NCBI RefSeq assembly: GCF_023195535.1
Contig: NZ_JALPNF010000001.1
Span: 806,001-870,000 of the forward strand
Length of the DNA stretch: 64,000 nucleotides
DNA from: Sphingomonas faeni
GTDB lineage: Bacteria; Pseudomonadota; Alphaproteobacteria; Sphingomonadales; Sphingomonadaceae
Direction of reading: 5' to 3'
Shown: positions 7,928-16,460 of the stretch, one piece after another
Numbering within the stretch: the stretch's first letter is position 1
How the letters are laid out: every line of letters starts with the position of its first letter
Position numbers and translations under genes: made by a program
Notes under the pieces: generated by a model
Told to the model about the DNA's origin: nothing
The model's database searches: none
The model's input: only the letters and a program-made list of their open reading frames with translations

Positions 7928-8617
7928 TCAATCGTCGCCCATCGGCCTGGGCAGCAGCAACGCCAGCAGGATGCACCGGCATTCCGCATCGACCTCGCCG
8001 TCGACCAGTTCCGGGCGAAACCGCCGCTGGAACGCCATCGTCGCCGCCATCCGGTTCTCGACGTCATACCCGAAACGTTCGAGCGCGAGGCAGAATCCGC
8101 CCTCGGTCCAGCCGGGGTCCATCAAATTCTTGGTCGGCCGCGGCAACGCCAACCGTCGCCGCGCCAGTTCGTGCCATGGGAACAACTCGCCCGGATCACG
8201 CTTGCGCGTCGGCGCGATGTCCGAGTGACCAACGATATTACCACGCGTGATCTCGTGCCGGTCCTTGATCTCGGCGACCAAGCCCACGACCGACGCGATC
8301 TGCTCCGACGGGAAGGGGCGATAGCCGAACTCATGGCCTGGATTGACGATCTCGATGCCGACGCTCGCCGAGTTGACGTCCTCGACCCCGCGCCAGTGCG
8401 ACCTGCCCGCGTGCCACGCGCGCTTGTCCTCGGCGACCATGCGCAGGACCGTGCCGTCCTCCTCGACCAGGTAATGCGACGACACCTTTGCCTCGGGATC
8501 GCGCAACCGGGCGATCGCCGACGCGCCGTCCTGCATGCCGGTATAATGCAACACGATCATCGTGATGGGCAGCGTGCGGTCGTCGAAATTCGGTGACGGT
8601 GTCTCGATGAACTTCAA
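7928..8617 (-). CDS. N-acetylmuramoyl-L-alanine amidase (AmiD/AmpD type)
   Basis: A 229-residue Amidase_2 family zinc enzyme that cleaves the lactyl-amide bond between MurNAc and the stem peptide. Visible are the first zinc His in IVLHYTGMQ, the RAWHAGRSHW substrate-binding stretch, and the second zinc His and catalytic region in VGHSDIAPTRKRDPGELF. The last 70 residues (FCLALERFGYDV onward) resemble the peptidoglycan-binding helical module of AmiD. No signal peptide is obvious, so it may act in the cytoplasm on anhydromuropeptides, as AmpD does. The start is a TTG preceded by AAGGGA. Downstream of the che operon but probably separately transcribed. High confidence in family. Confidence 0.92.
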   Translation of the reverse strand: MKFIETPSPNFDDRTLPITMIVLHYTGMQDGASAIARLRDPEAKVSSHYLVEEDGTVLRMVAEDKRAWHAGRSHWRGVEDVNSASVGIEIVNPGHEFGYRPFPSEQIASVVGLVAEIKDRHEITRGNIVGHSDIAPTRKRDPGELFPWHELARRRLALPRPTKNLMDPGWTEGGFCLALERFGYDVENRMAATMAFQRRFRPELVDGEVDAECRCILLALLLPRPMGDD

Positions 8618-8629
8618 GCCAGCTTCCCT

Positions 8630-8785
8630 TCAAGCCGTTCGGCTACTCTGATACCGGCCGCCTGCACCGGCCCGCGCCGAGCGCAGCATGACGATCGCCT
8701 TGCCTAGCGTCGCCACGCCACCGCCGGCCAGCATCAATAGCGTTAACGGACTGTCGACGTAATAGGCTCCGGCGAACAGCCGCAT
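8630..8785 (-). CDS. Small hypothetical membrane protein
   Basis: A 51-residue frame in the otherwise empty gap between cheR and the amidase, on the same strand. It contains one convincing hydrophobic helix (about residues 14-36, TLLMLAGGGVATLGKAIVML) and a basic tail. It starts 28 bases after the cheR stop. I see no good ribosome binding site, and I do not recognise the family. It could be a real small membrane protein at the end of the che operon or a chance frame in GC-rich DNA. Confidence 0.4.
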   Translation of the reverse strand: MRLFAGAYYVDSPLTLLMLAGGGVATLGKAIVMLRSARAGAGGRYQSSRTA

Positions 8786-8813
8786 GATCGACGCGCCGCG
8801 CTGTGATTGACGG

Positions 8814-9671
8814 TCAGCGTGCCGACCGGCTGCGACCATCCTCGCCCGGCATCTGATAGAAGCCGCGAAATCCCCTGCTGGGTTCGAACGCGCTGGTCTG
8901 GCCGATGACCGTCTCACCGGCACCGAGTACGAGCTTGCCGCCAGGGTTCAGCGCATTGGCGAGCTTAGGAAACACACCGGTCTTGGTTTCGGTCGACAGA
9001 TACAACAGCACGTTGCGGCACAGGATGATGTCGAACCGTCCCGGCGGGGGCTGATCGGATACCAGGTTCATGCGTCGGAACGTGATCAGCTTGACCAGCT
9101 CGGGTTTGGCCACCCAGTCGCTGCCGGTCGTATCGAACCAGCGGATCATCCGCCGGACGGGAAGACCGCGCTGGATTTCGAATTGTGAGAAGCGTCCCCC
9201 GCGCGCACGGGCGAGCGCGGCTTCGGACACATCGGTAGCGACGATTTCAGGCATCGGCGCACCGCTTGTTTCATGCCGCTCGGCAAAAACCATCGCCAGC
9301 GACAGCGGCTCCTGCCCGGTCGAACACCCGGCGCACCATATCCGCACCCGCCGGCTCGCCGATTGCACCGCGGCAACAGCCTCCACGAGCAGGTCGAAGA
9401 CTTGGGCGTCGCGAAAGAACGAGGTTTCCTGATTGACGAGCGCATCGACGATCCGGTCACCGATCGATCTGTCGCTGCCTTCCAGCAACTGCGTTACCAG
9501 CTGGTCGAGCGTGTCGAGATTGCGGTCGCGAAGCAGCGGCTTGAGCGCGGTATCGAGGCGCCAAGCGCGATAGGCGGCAATCTGCTGGCCGGTACGCGCT
9601 TCAAGGAGCGCAGTGAGCACGGCGATCGCGGTCTGCGATGCGACGACCGGCAAAGGCTTTACGAGCGTCAT
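8814..9671 (-). CDS. cheR: Chemotaxis protein methyltransferase CheR
   Basis: A 285-residue SAM-dependent enzyme that methylates glutamates on chemoreceptors. The N-terminal helical domain (residues 1-85) precedes the methyltransferase fold, where the SAM-binding motif reads WCAGCSTGQEPLSLAM and the ILCRNVLLYL strand follows, both hallmark CheR segments. I start at MTLVKPLPVV, whose ATG overlaps the cheB stop (ATGA); a longer upstream frame overlaps cheB and is a shadow. Last che gene of the leftward operon. High confidence. Confidence 0.95.
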   Translation of the reverse strand: MTLVKPLPVVASQTAIAVLTALLEARTGQQIAAYRAWRLDTALKPLLRDRNLDTLDQLVTQLLEGSDRSIGDRIVDALVNQETSFFRDAQVFDLLVEAVAAVQSASRRVRIWCAGCSTGQEPLSLAMVFAERHETSGAPMPEIVATDVSEAALARARGGRFSQFEIQRGLPVRRMIRWFDTTGSDWVAKPELVKLITFRRMNLVSDQPPPGRFDIILCRNVLLYLSTETKTGVFPKLANALNPGGKLVLGAGETVIGQTSAFEPSRGFRGFYQMPGEDGRSRSAR

Positions 9672-10768
9672 GGCCGGCGCCGCGTCGCAATCAGGCGACC
9701 GATCGCCTCGGGCGACAGCACGGCATCGGCAACGCCGGCCGCCGCGACGGCGCCAGGCATCCCCCAGACGACCGAGCTTTGCTGATCCTGCGCGACCACG
9801 CAACCGCCGCGTTCGTGAACGCGACGCGCGCCCTCCGCTCCGTCGCGCCCCATTCCGCTCAGGACGACCGCGATCATCCTCGCGCCATAAACCTCGGCAA
9901 TCGACGCGAGCATCGGATCGACCGATGGCATGCACCCACTGCTGGCAAGATCATGAGTCAGGCGAAATGCTGCGCCGCGGTCGCCGAGCGCGACGCATTT
10001 CAGATGCGCATCGCCCGGCGCGACGATGATGCGACCGGGACGCACGCGTAGCCGATCTGTCGCGACCTCGCACGGACGTCTGGCGATCAACGCGATCTGC
10101 GCGGCAAAATAGGGCATGAACGATGCCGGCAGGTGCTGCGTGATAATGATCGGCAACCGGAAGCCGGTTGGAATTTCCCGGAAGACCTGGCTGAGCGCAT
10201 GAATGCCGCCCGTGGAGGCGCCGATCGCGACGATGTCGTAGTCGTCGCTCGCCACCGCCGCCACGCGGGACGTCTGCGACGGCGGCAGCAACGCCCGGTG
10301 CGGCGAGATCTCGGGTACGCAAGGCTGCGCGGACGAACGGACCATCGTCGGCGGCGGCATCCGGGTGGGCGGCTCGCTCAACCGCTCGAGCTTGGCGATC
10401 AGCGCGGGCCCGAACAGGCCGGACAGAGCGCCCGGCGACGGCTTGATCAACGTTTCGGCAGCGCCGAGCGCGAGCGCCTGGACGGAGGCGGCGGCCCCGT
10501 CTTCGGCGGAGGACGACACGATCAACACCTTGGCACCCTGCCCCGCCTCAATCAGGTCCGGAAGCGCGGTCAATCCGTCGATACCCGGCATTTCGATATC
10601 GAGCAGGATGAACTCGACCGTAGCGCGCCGTAAAAACTCCAGCGCCGCCGCGGCCGTGCCGACCGCGCCCACGACCAGGAAACGGTCGCTGGCATCGATC
10701 AGCCGGCCGATCACCGCACGCGCGACCACCGAATCGTCGACAATCAGGATCCGCCCGACCCCATTCAT
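9668..10768 (-). CDS. cheB: Chemotaxis response regulator methylesterase CheB
   Basis: A 366-residue two-domain enzyme. The receiver domain (1-120) has the acidic pair in IVDDSVVARAV and the phosphorylated Asp in ILLDIEMPGIDG. The methylesterase domain (about 175-366) shows the catalytic Ser in IGASTGGIHAL, His in ITQHLPASFM and Asp in LSGMGRDGAEG. It removes methyl groups from receptor glutamates and competes with CheR for adaptation. The frame is open 17 residues upstream (to 10819), but I start at MNGVGRILIVDD just before the receiver. It follows cheY and overlaps cheR by ATGA. High confidence. Confidence 0.95.
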   Translation of the reverse strand: MNGVGRILIVDDSVVARAVIGRLIDASDRFLVVGAVGTAAAALEFLRRATVEFILLDIEMPGIDGLTALPDLIEAGQGAKVLIVSSSAEDGAAASVQALALGAAETLIKPSPGALSGLFGPALIAKLERLSEPPTRMPPPTMVRSSAQPCVPEISPHRALLPPSQTSRVAAVASDDYDIVAIGASTGGIHALSQVFREIPTGFRLPIIITQHLPASFMPYFAAQIALIARRPCEVATDRLRVRPGRIIVAPGDAHLKCVALGDRGAAFRLTHDLASSGCMPSVDPMLASIAEVYGARMIAVVLSGMGRDGAEGARRVHERGGCVVAQDQQSSVVWGMPGAVAAAGVADAVLSPEAIGRLIATRRRP

Positions 10769-10832
10769 AGGATCGCCGTCGCGATCGTGTCGCGGGATTG
10801 GGGGAGACCGGCTGGCCATCGTCCGGGCTGGA

Positions 10833-11198
10833 TCAGGCCATGCCGACGATCTGGAGCTTCGATTCCAGCGTGTCGCGGTCGAACGGCTTCATGACGTATT
10901 CGTCGGCCCCGGCCTCGATCGCCGCGCGGATATAGGCCATGCCGTTCTCGGTCGTGCAGAACACCACCTTGGGGCGGCGGGGTACGTCGGCCTCACGCAG
11001 CGCGCGCAGGAAATCCATGCCGCTCATGACCGGCATGTTCCAGTCGAGCAGGATCACGTCCGGGATCGACGCCATGCACGATGCCAGCGCCTCGCGACCG
11101 TCACAGGCTTCGGTGACGGTGAAATCGAGCGTCTCCAGGATGTGGCGCGCGACCTTGCGGATCACCTTTGAATCATCGACGACGAGACAGGTCTTCAT
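10833..11198 (-). CDS. cheY: Chemotaxis response regulator CheY
   Basis: A 121-residue single-domain receiver that carries the signal from CheA to the flagellar motor. Visible are the acidic pair in CLVVDDSKVIR, the phospho-acceptor D52 in ILLDWNMPVMSG, the conserved Thr in VVFCTTENG, and Lys in YVMKPFDRDT. The start chosen has GGAAGG six bases before ATG; a longer frame to 11264 has no family sequence. Single-domain receivers also feed other kinases in alphaproteobacteria, but its position between cheW and cheB makes the chemotaxis role most likely. Confidence 0.94.
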   Translation of the reverse strand: MKTCLVVDDSKVIRKVARHILETLDFTVTEACDGREALASCMASIPDVILLDWNMPVMSGMDFLRALREADVPRRPKVVFCTTENGMAYIRAAIEAGADEYVMKPFDRDTLESKLQIVGMA

Positions 11199-11273
11199 GG
11201 AAAGCCTTCCGGGGAAATCGTGAGGCCGGTCTACGCGGAAAAGCGTAAGCGCCGGGTTAAGCAACGGAAAATT

Positions 11274-11702
11274 TCAAGCGGCGGGCACGATCGCGGGGAT
11301 AACCGCGGCGAGATCGAGGATCAGCAGGGGTTCGCCATCACGCTCGACGATGCCGGTCCCGGCCGTCGCCCAGCCACGATGCAGCGCCAGTCCCGACGAC
11401 AGCGGCAACCGCGCGAACGGCGCGACGTCCTCAACCGAATCGACCAGGATCGCATAATGATGTCCCTCGACCACGGTGATGACCGCGCGACGGACGGCGT
11501 CGGGCGTAGGCTCCAAGCCAAGTGCGGTGCCGGTGTCGATCACCGTCACCACGCGACTGCGCAGCGCCGCGAGACCGCGCACGAACGCGTCGGCGCGCGG
11601 CACCGCGATCACCTCGCCGATATCGACCACCGAATCGACCTGCGCGGCGGCGATCGCGACGCCGCGCCCGGCGATATGCGCTACCAGGAACAGCTCGCTC
11701 AC
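11274..11702 (-). CDS. cheW: Chemotaxis coupling protein CheW
   Basis: A 142-residue CheW, the scaffold that links receptors to the CheA kinase. It contains the CheW SH3-like fold: FLVAHIAGRGVAIAAAQVDSV at the N-terminus, then RGLAALRSRVVTVIDTGTALG, and YAILVDSVEDV. The start is a GTG overlapping the cheA stop as GTGA, so it is co-translated with cheA. Slightly shorter than the E. coli protein but complete. No chemoreceptor gene is in the window. Confidence 0.93.
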   Translation of the reverse strand: MSELFLVAHIAGRGVAIAAAQVDSVVDIGEVIAVPRADAFVRGLAALRSRVVTVIDTGTALGLEPTPDAVRRAVITVVEGHHYAILVDSVEDVAPFARLPLSSGLALHRGWATAGTGIVERDGEPLLILDLAAVIPAIVPAA

Positions 11703-13984
11703 ATCGCCCTCCGTGCCGCCAGCGCGGCGATCAAGGCCGGCCGATCGTAACGATAGATGCTCGCGTCATCCTCACCCTCGGCGGTGCGTGTCCGGCGCAG
11801 CGTCACCACCGGTGCCAGCGTCTCGCGGAGCGGCGTATCCTCCATTGCCAGCGCCACCGCTGCGGTCTCGCCCGCCGCCAGCGCGGTGACGCAGCGATAG
11901 CCCGAGGCTTCGAGCGCAGGCTTCAGGAACGTCTCCATCCAGCCCGATCCGTCGACCTGCAACAGGCACACCGGCAGCGACGCGAGCGTGACCGGCTGAC
12001 CCGCGAACAACGCATGCGGGTCGATCAGTTCGATCTGCTCGCCGGCGATCGAAACCACCCCGGCGATCGGCCCGGCGCCCCGCGCAGGCGCCATCTCCGC
12101 GGGCAGCGCGACGATCTCGATCGCCTCGGCAATCGCATAGGCCATCTCGCTTTCGCCGTCGGTCAGGCGCAGCACCGCAACCTCGGTGCGCGTGCCGAAC
12201 GCCGCGACCGCGTGGAGCGGGATGATCGCATCGCCGATCGACAGCCGCATCGCCCCGCCCGACCAGCGGATCGCGTCCACCGCCACCGGCTCGACACGGT
12301 CGATCACCGCCAGGGCGATCGCACGGCGGCAACCATCGAGATCGTCGAACAGCAGAGCGGGGACACCCGGCACGACCTCCTCGACTTCGGTCGACGCGGC
12401 GACCACCGGCGTAAAACGCAACCCGGCGACCGCGGCGATCCCGGACGCGTCGAGCAGCAACATCGGCAGGCCGTTGTCGGGCAAGGTCTTGCCCGCATAG
12501 ACGCCGGTCGCCATCACCGCGGGCGAGGCGGGCTTCACCACCAGTTCCTCGGTATCGAGCACGGTATCGACGCCGAGTGCGTAATCCCCCTCGCGCGTCG
12601 ACACGATCACCAGCGTCGGCGGCGCGTCGTCGTTCAGCTTGAACAGCTGGCCGAGCGATACCAGCGGCATCCGCCGGCCGCGCACCGTGACGGCGGCCGC
12701 GTCGCCGATCGTGTCGATCCGCACGGCGTCGCCGCGCACCATCACGATCTCCTCGATCGCCTGACGTGGAAGCGCAAACCGCTGCGTGCCGACTCCGACG
12801 ATAATCGTCGACAAGATCGACAGCGTCAGAGGCACGTGAATGACGATCCGAAGCCCGCGCCCCGGATCGTTGGTCAGCACGATCCGGCCGCCGATCTGCT
12901 CGATATTGGCGCGCACCACGTCCATGCCGACGCCGCGACCCGAGATCGCGGTCACCGCATCGCGGCTCGACAAGCCGGGGGCGAAGATCAGGTCGAGCTT
13001 GGCCGCGTCGCTCATCGCCGCGAGTTCGGTGACGCTGTGGAGTCCCTTTTCCGCGGCCTTGGCGACGATCCGCGCGACGTCGATGCCCTTGCCGTCGTCG
13101 GCAACCTCGATCAGGATCTGATTGCCGGACTGGCGGGCGGATACGACCAGCCGGCCGTTCTTGGGCTTGCCCAGTGCACGCCGCTCCGCCGGCCCCTCGA
13201 TACCGTGGTCGATGGAATTGCGGATGATGTGGACGAGCGGATCGCGCATCAGCTCGATCATCTCGCGGTCGAGCTCGACATCCGCGCCCTCGATCTCGAG
13301 ATCGACGCTCTTGCCGAGTTCGGCACTGGTATCGCGCACCATTCGCGGCAGCGCCGAGAACAGCGCGTCGACCTTCTGCATGCGCGTCCGCGTGACGGTG
13401 TCGCGCATGTCGGCGACGGTCAGCGACAGGCGTTCGAGCGCCGCCTCGACCTTCGGGTCGACGTCGCAGTCGCGCAGCCGCCGGGCGAGTTCGTTACGCG
13501 CGAGCACCATCTCGGACATGCCGCTCATCATGTGATCGAGCAGGTCGACGTTGAGGCGGACGCTGCGGCTGGCGGCGCGACTGTGCGGGGTGGTCGGTGC
13601 CTGTGCGCGGGGCTGCGCGTCGGGCGCTAGCGCGGCGATCAGCAGATCCTCACCCGAATCGTCGAGCGGCGAGCCGCTGTCGATCGCCTCGACGATCTCG
13701 CCGATCCGGTCGACGATGCCGAGCACCGCGTTGACGAGCGCGGTATCGGGGGTGCGCTTGCCGTCGCGGACCGCCGCGAGGACGTCCTCAGCCGCGTGGC
13801 TCAGCCGGGCGAGGCGAGGCAGGTCGAGGAAACCGCAGCTTCCCTTGACGGTGTGGACGAAGCGAAAGATCGCATCGAGGCGCCCGCTGTCCGCGGGTGC
13901 GGCTTCCCACGCGACGATCTCGCCGGAGATAGCCTCCAGCGTTTCGCGCGTCTCGGCAATGAATTCCTGTAACAGATCGTCCAT
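11699..13984 (-). CDS. cheA: Chemotaxis histidine kinase CheA with extra CheW-like and pseudo-receiver domains
   Basis: A 761-residue kinase. Order: HPt domain (1-105) with phosphorylated H44 in FVHTVKGSCGF; no clear P2 domain; dimerisation helices from about 148 (NVDLLDHMMSGMSEMV); ATPase domain with the N box (HIIRNSIDHGIEG), DDGKGID and GRGVGMDVV; regulatory CheW-like domain (about 420-550); a second CheW-like domain (about 555-665); and a last 90 residues that look like a receiver, but where the usual acidic pair reads LLQVDGSG and no phospho-acceptor Asp is visible. Start taken at MDDLLQEF. Overlaps cheW by GTGA. Tail functions as a docking module rather than phosphate sink by inference. 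Confidence 0.93.
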   Translation of the reverse strand: MDDLLQEFIAETRETLEAISGEIVAWEAAPADSGRLDAIFRFVHTVKGSCGFLDLPRLARLSHAAEDVLAAVRDGKRTPDTALVNAVLGIVDRIGEIVEAIDSGSPLDDSGEDLLIAALAPDAQPRAQAPTTPHSRAASRSVRLNVDLLDHMMSGMSEMVLARNELARRLRDCDVDPKVEAALERLSLTVADMRDTVTRTRMQKVDALFSALPRMVRDTSAELGKSVDLEIEGADVELDREMIELMRDPLVHIIRNSIDHGIEGPAERRALGKPKNGRLVVSARQSGNQILIEVADDGKGIDVARIVAKAAEKGLHSVTELAAMSDAAKLDLIFAPGLSSRDAVTAISGRGVGMDVVRANIEQIGGRIVLTNDPGRGLRIVIHVPLTLSILSTIIVGVGTQRFALPRQAIEEIVMVRGDAVRIDTIGDAAAVTVRGRRMPLVSLGQLFKLNDDAPPTLVIVSTREGDYALGVDTVLDTEELVVKPASPAVMATGVYAGKTLPDNGLPMLLLDASGIAAVAGLRFTPVVAASTEVEEVVPGVPALLFDDLDGCRRAIALAVIDRVEPVAVDAIRWSGGAMRLSIGDAIIPLHAVAAFGTRTEVAVLRLTDGESEMAYAIAEAIEIVALPAEMAPARGAGPIAGVVSIAGEQIELIDPHALFAGQPVTLASLPVCLLQVDGSGWMETFLKPALEASGYRCVTALAAGETAAVALAMEDTPLRETLAPVVTLRRTRTAEGEDDASIYRYDRPALIAALAARRAM

Positions 13985-14022
13985 GCGGGCCCCGCGTTCG
14001 AGGCCTGTCATGCAGGGTGGAG

Positions 14023-14038
14023 GTTAAGACCGCGTTAG
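14023..14038 (-). promoter_or_regulatory. Possible CtrA binding site upstream of cheA
   Basis: On the cheA strand the sequence reads CTAA, seven bases, TTAAC, one mismatch from the CtrA consensus TTAA-N7-TTAAC, 39 bases before the cheA ATG. CtrA controls motility genes in many alphaproteobacteria, and chpT, which feeds phosphate to CtrA, is the next gene upstream. Single-site matches are weak evidence. Confidence 0.35.
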
Positions 14039-14050
14039 CCCGTCTTCTCA

Positions 14051-14176
14051 ATCCCCCCCCGCCAGGGGGAGGTGGCACCGCAGGTGACGGAGGGGGAGGA
14101 TACGGAACAGAAGTGGTCGCTTGCCTCCCCCTCCGTCTGGCAAGAGCTAGCCACCTCCCCCTGCCGGGGGAGGATC
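14051..14176. repeat. Composite palindromic repeat, family A copy 3
   Basis: Same element as at 1816, with outer arms CCCCCCGCCAGGGGGAGG and CTGCCGGGGGAGGATCG. It sits between chpT and cheA, both leftward, so it would be transcribed if the two genes share a message. Confidence 0.9.
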
Positions 14177-14187
14177 GAACTTACGCC

Positions 14188-14832
14188 CTACCGCGCGTTG
14201 AAGACCGCGCCGAAGATCATGATCCCCTCGGCCGGCTCGGACACGATCACCGTGCCGCCCGCCTCCGCCACGACCGTATTGATCAGGTACGCAGCAGCGG
14301 CGCGCGGCGTGACATTATGCGCGCCCTCGCCTTCGACCAGCGTGCGACGGATCTCGGGGTCGAGCACGATCCGCGCGCCCTCGATCTTCACGACGATCTC
14401 GAGCTGCCCGTCATTCTCCTCGCCGCCGACCTCCATGGTCCCGCCGCGGACCAGCGATTCGGTCGCGACCAGCACGAGGTTGAGCAGCACTTTCACCGCG
14501 GACTTGGGCATCGCCGAGGCCTCGACCGCCCAGACGAAAGTGATCCGCTTGTTCTCAGCGACCAGCCCCTCGATCGCATTGCGCGCTTCATGCGTGTCGA
14601 CCAGTTCGCCGAACCCGCCGGCCGCCCCGAAAGCCAGTCGGAAGAATTTGAGCTTGCTGGCGGACGCACGCGCGCTGTCGGCGAGCAACTGCATGACCCG
14701 CTCGCGCATCGCCGGATCGGTTTCGTCGGCGAGCAGCTCCAGCCCGTTGTTGAGCGCCCCCACCGGCGACAGCAGGTCGTGGCACAGGCGCGAACACAGC
14801 AGACTCGCGAAATCGACCGGGCTGACCGTCAT
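14188..14832 (-). CDS. chpT: Histidine phosphotransferase ChpT
   Basis: A 214-residue ChpT homologue, the essential alphaproteobacterial phosphotransferase that passes phosphate from the hybrid kinase CckA to CtrA and CpdR. The phosphorylated His is H18 in SRLCHDLLSPVGALNNGLEL, the family signature. The C-terminal half is a degenerate HATPase-like fold that lacks ATP-binding boxes, as expected. It lies just upstream of cheA on the same strand, separated by a repeat element. This linkage suggests coordination of motility with the cell cycle, though co-transcription is not shown. Confidence 0.92.
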   Translation of the reverse strand: MTVSPVDFASLLCSRLCHDLLSPVGALNNGLELLADETDPAMRERVMQLLADSARASASKLKFFRLAFGAAGGFGELVDTHEARNAIEGLVAENKRITFVWAVEASAMPKSAVKVLLNLVLVATESLVRGGTMEVGGEENDGQLEIVVKIEGARIVLDPEIRRTLVEGEGAHNVTPRAAAAYLINTVVAEAGGTVIVSEPAEGIMIFGAVFNAR

Positions 14833-14930
14833 GAAAATCCCCTAATTCTGGAGCGTCTTGTGGCGGGGGTGCGGACGGCGCGCAAGGGTTGCGGTCGCCG
14901 ACTCTCACAACGGGCTTAACGTGCCTCCCT

Positions 14931-15015
14931 CCGTCATCCTGACGAAAGTCAGGACCCAGTGCGAAGAACGTTGCCCCAGCTAACCTTGGGTCCTGACTTT
15001 TGTCAGGATGACGGG
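14931..15015. repeat. Palindromic intergenic repeat (CCGTCATCCTGAC type)
   Basis: Left arm CCGTCATCCTGACGAAAGTC and right arm GACTTTTGTCAGGATGACGG are near-perfect complements, with inner CAGGACCCA / TGGGTCCTG pairing. A close copy lies at 50226. It lies between the JAMM gene stop and the chpT start, both genes leftward. Confidence 0.9.
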
Positions 15016-15024
15016 TGGTGAGGT

Positions 15025-15417
15025 CTACGTATCGTCGATCATCTCTTCGACGAACGCGCCCATCTCGACCGATCGCCACGCACGCGCCTCACCCCCGCCA
15101 AGGATCACCCAGATCGCCCCATCCCCCATAGCCTGCGCCGCATCACGCGCAGACGGAACCGGCAAACCCGACGGATGCGAATGATAATGCCCGACCAAGC
15201 TGGCCCCTCCCCCCCGCGCCCGTCGATGCGCCGCAAACAATGCCTTCGGATCGATCTCGAACGTCCGCGCCGGATCGGCCGCGACATTCGCGCACGCCTC
15301 CGCCGCCTCGATCCGCCTCGCCGTCCCGAACAGCAGCCCACAAATCTCCGCGTCGGGCGACGCGGTCGCCGCGGCAACAAGTTGTGTCAACACTTCGCTT
15401 GAAATCGTCACGCTCAT
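15025..15417 (-). CDS. JAMM/MPN-domain metalloprotease-like protein (M67 family)
   Basis: A 130-residue single-domain Mov34/MPN protein. The JAMM zinc signature is complete: E24 in AEICGLLFG, then H77 and H79 in GHYHSHPSG and D92 in SARDAAQA. Bacterial stand-alone JAMM proteins cleave isopeptide or small-molecule adducts, for example releasing sulfur-carrier proteins in cysteine or thiamine biosynthesis; no such partner is adjacent, so the substrate is unknown. Start taken at MSVTISSEVL; upstream in-frame sequence overlaps the divergent rluD promoter. Divergent from rluD with an 17-base gap, so the two promoters must overlap the coding ends. Confidence 0.87.
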   Translation of the reverse strand: MSVTISSEVLTQLVAAATASPDAEICGLLFGTARRIEAAEACANVAADPARTFEIDPKALFAAHRRARGGGASLVGHYHSHPSGLPVPSARDAAQAMGDGAIWVILGGGEARAWRSVEMGAFVEEMIDDT

Positions 15418-15434
15418 CGCCACATCGCTACGAC

Positions 15435-16382
15435 ATGGACCGGGGGGTTTCCATCGTCGAAGCATCGATCACGCCGGCCACCGATGGCTGGAGGCTCGAC
15501 CGTGCGCTCGCCGAAGTGCTGCCGGACATGTCGCGCGAGCGGCTTAAGGCACTTATCGCGGCGGGCCAGGTCACGCTCAATGGTCGCGAATGGCGCGATT
15601 CGGCGAAGAAGGCGGCGACCGGCCAGGTGTTCGCGGTCGCGATCCCGCCACCAACGCCGCTCCACAACGAAGCGCAGGATATCCCGCTCGTCGTCGCCTA
15701 TGAGGACGACGATCTGATCGTGATCGACAAGCCCGCGGGCCTCGTCGTCCACCCCGCCGCGGGCAATTTCGACGGGACGCTGGTCAACGCGCTGCTCCAC
15801 CATTGTGCCGGTAATCTCTCCGGAATCGGCGGCGTCGCGCGGCCGGGGATCGTTCACCGCATCGACAAGGACACGTCGGGGCTGATGATCGCCGCCAAGA
15901 CCGACCGCGCGCACGAAGGCTTGGCGAAGCAGTTCCACGACCACAGCATCGACCGGCGCTACAAGGCGATCGTCGGCGGCATCCCGCGCCCGCCGAGCGG
16001 GACGGTCGACGCACCTCTCGCGCGGAGTCCGCAGAACCGCAAGAAGATCGCGATCGTGCAGGGCGGCAAGCGCGCGGTGACGCATTTCTCGACGATCGAG
16101 ACGCTGCGCGATGCCGCACTGATCGAGTGCAGGCTTGAGACCGGGCGCACGCATCAGGTTCGCGTGCACATGGCGTCGATCGGCCACGCCTTGTTGGGCG
16201 ACCCGGTCTATGGTAGAACAAAACAAGTTCAGAAGTCGCTGCTCGAAACGCTCGGTTTCCGCCGGCAGGCCTTGCACGCGGCGCATCTGGGGTTCATCCA
16301 TCCGGTGAAAACCATCGCTTTGGCGTTCGAAAGCGAAATGCCCGCAGACATGCAGGAACTGTTCACTCAGCTTCACGTATAG
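15435..16382 (+). CDS. rluD: RluA/RluD family 23S rRNA pseudouridine synthase
   Basis: A 315-residue pseudouridine synthase. An S4-like RNA-binding domain occupies residues 15-70 (RLDRALAEVLPDMSRERLKALI), followed by the catalytic domain with the invariant Asp D144 in VHRIDKDTSGLM, plus KPAGLVVHPAAG and GRTHQVRVHM motifs. RluD modifies helix 69 of 23S rRNA. The S4 domain and length fit RluD better than RluC, though specificity is inferred. rpoH follows 78 bases downstream, an arrangement common in alphaproteobacteria. High confidence in family. Confidence 0.93.
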   Translation: MDRGVSIVEASITPATDGWRLDRALAEVLPDMSRERLKALIAAGQVTLNGREWRDSAKKAATGQVFAVAIPPPTPLHNEAQDIPLVVAYEDDDLIVIDKPAGLVVHPAAGNFDGTLVNALLHHCAGNLSGIGGVARPGIVHRIDKDTSGLMIAAKTDRAHEGLAKQFHDHSIDRRYKAIVGGIPRPPSGTVDAPLARSPQNRKKIAIVQGGKRAVTHFSTIETLRDAALIECRLETGRTHQVRVHMASIGHALLGDPVYGRTKQVQKSLLETLGFRRQALHAAHLGFIHPVKTIALAFESEMPADMQELFTQLHV

Positions 16383-16460
16383 ATAATCGACACTATGCCG
16401 CATCGCGGCAACCGGGGGCCGCGGTGCGGCGATCGGGGTCAGCAGAAAGGGATTACGACA

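Noticed and set aside
11522..13630. Long + strand frame of about 700 codons
   Set aside because: It is antisense to cheA and has an Arg/Asp/His-rich composition with no motif, so it is a shadow of cheA.
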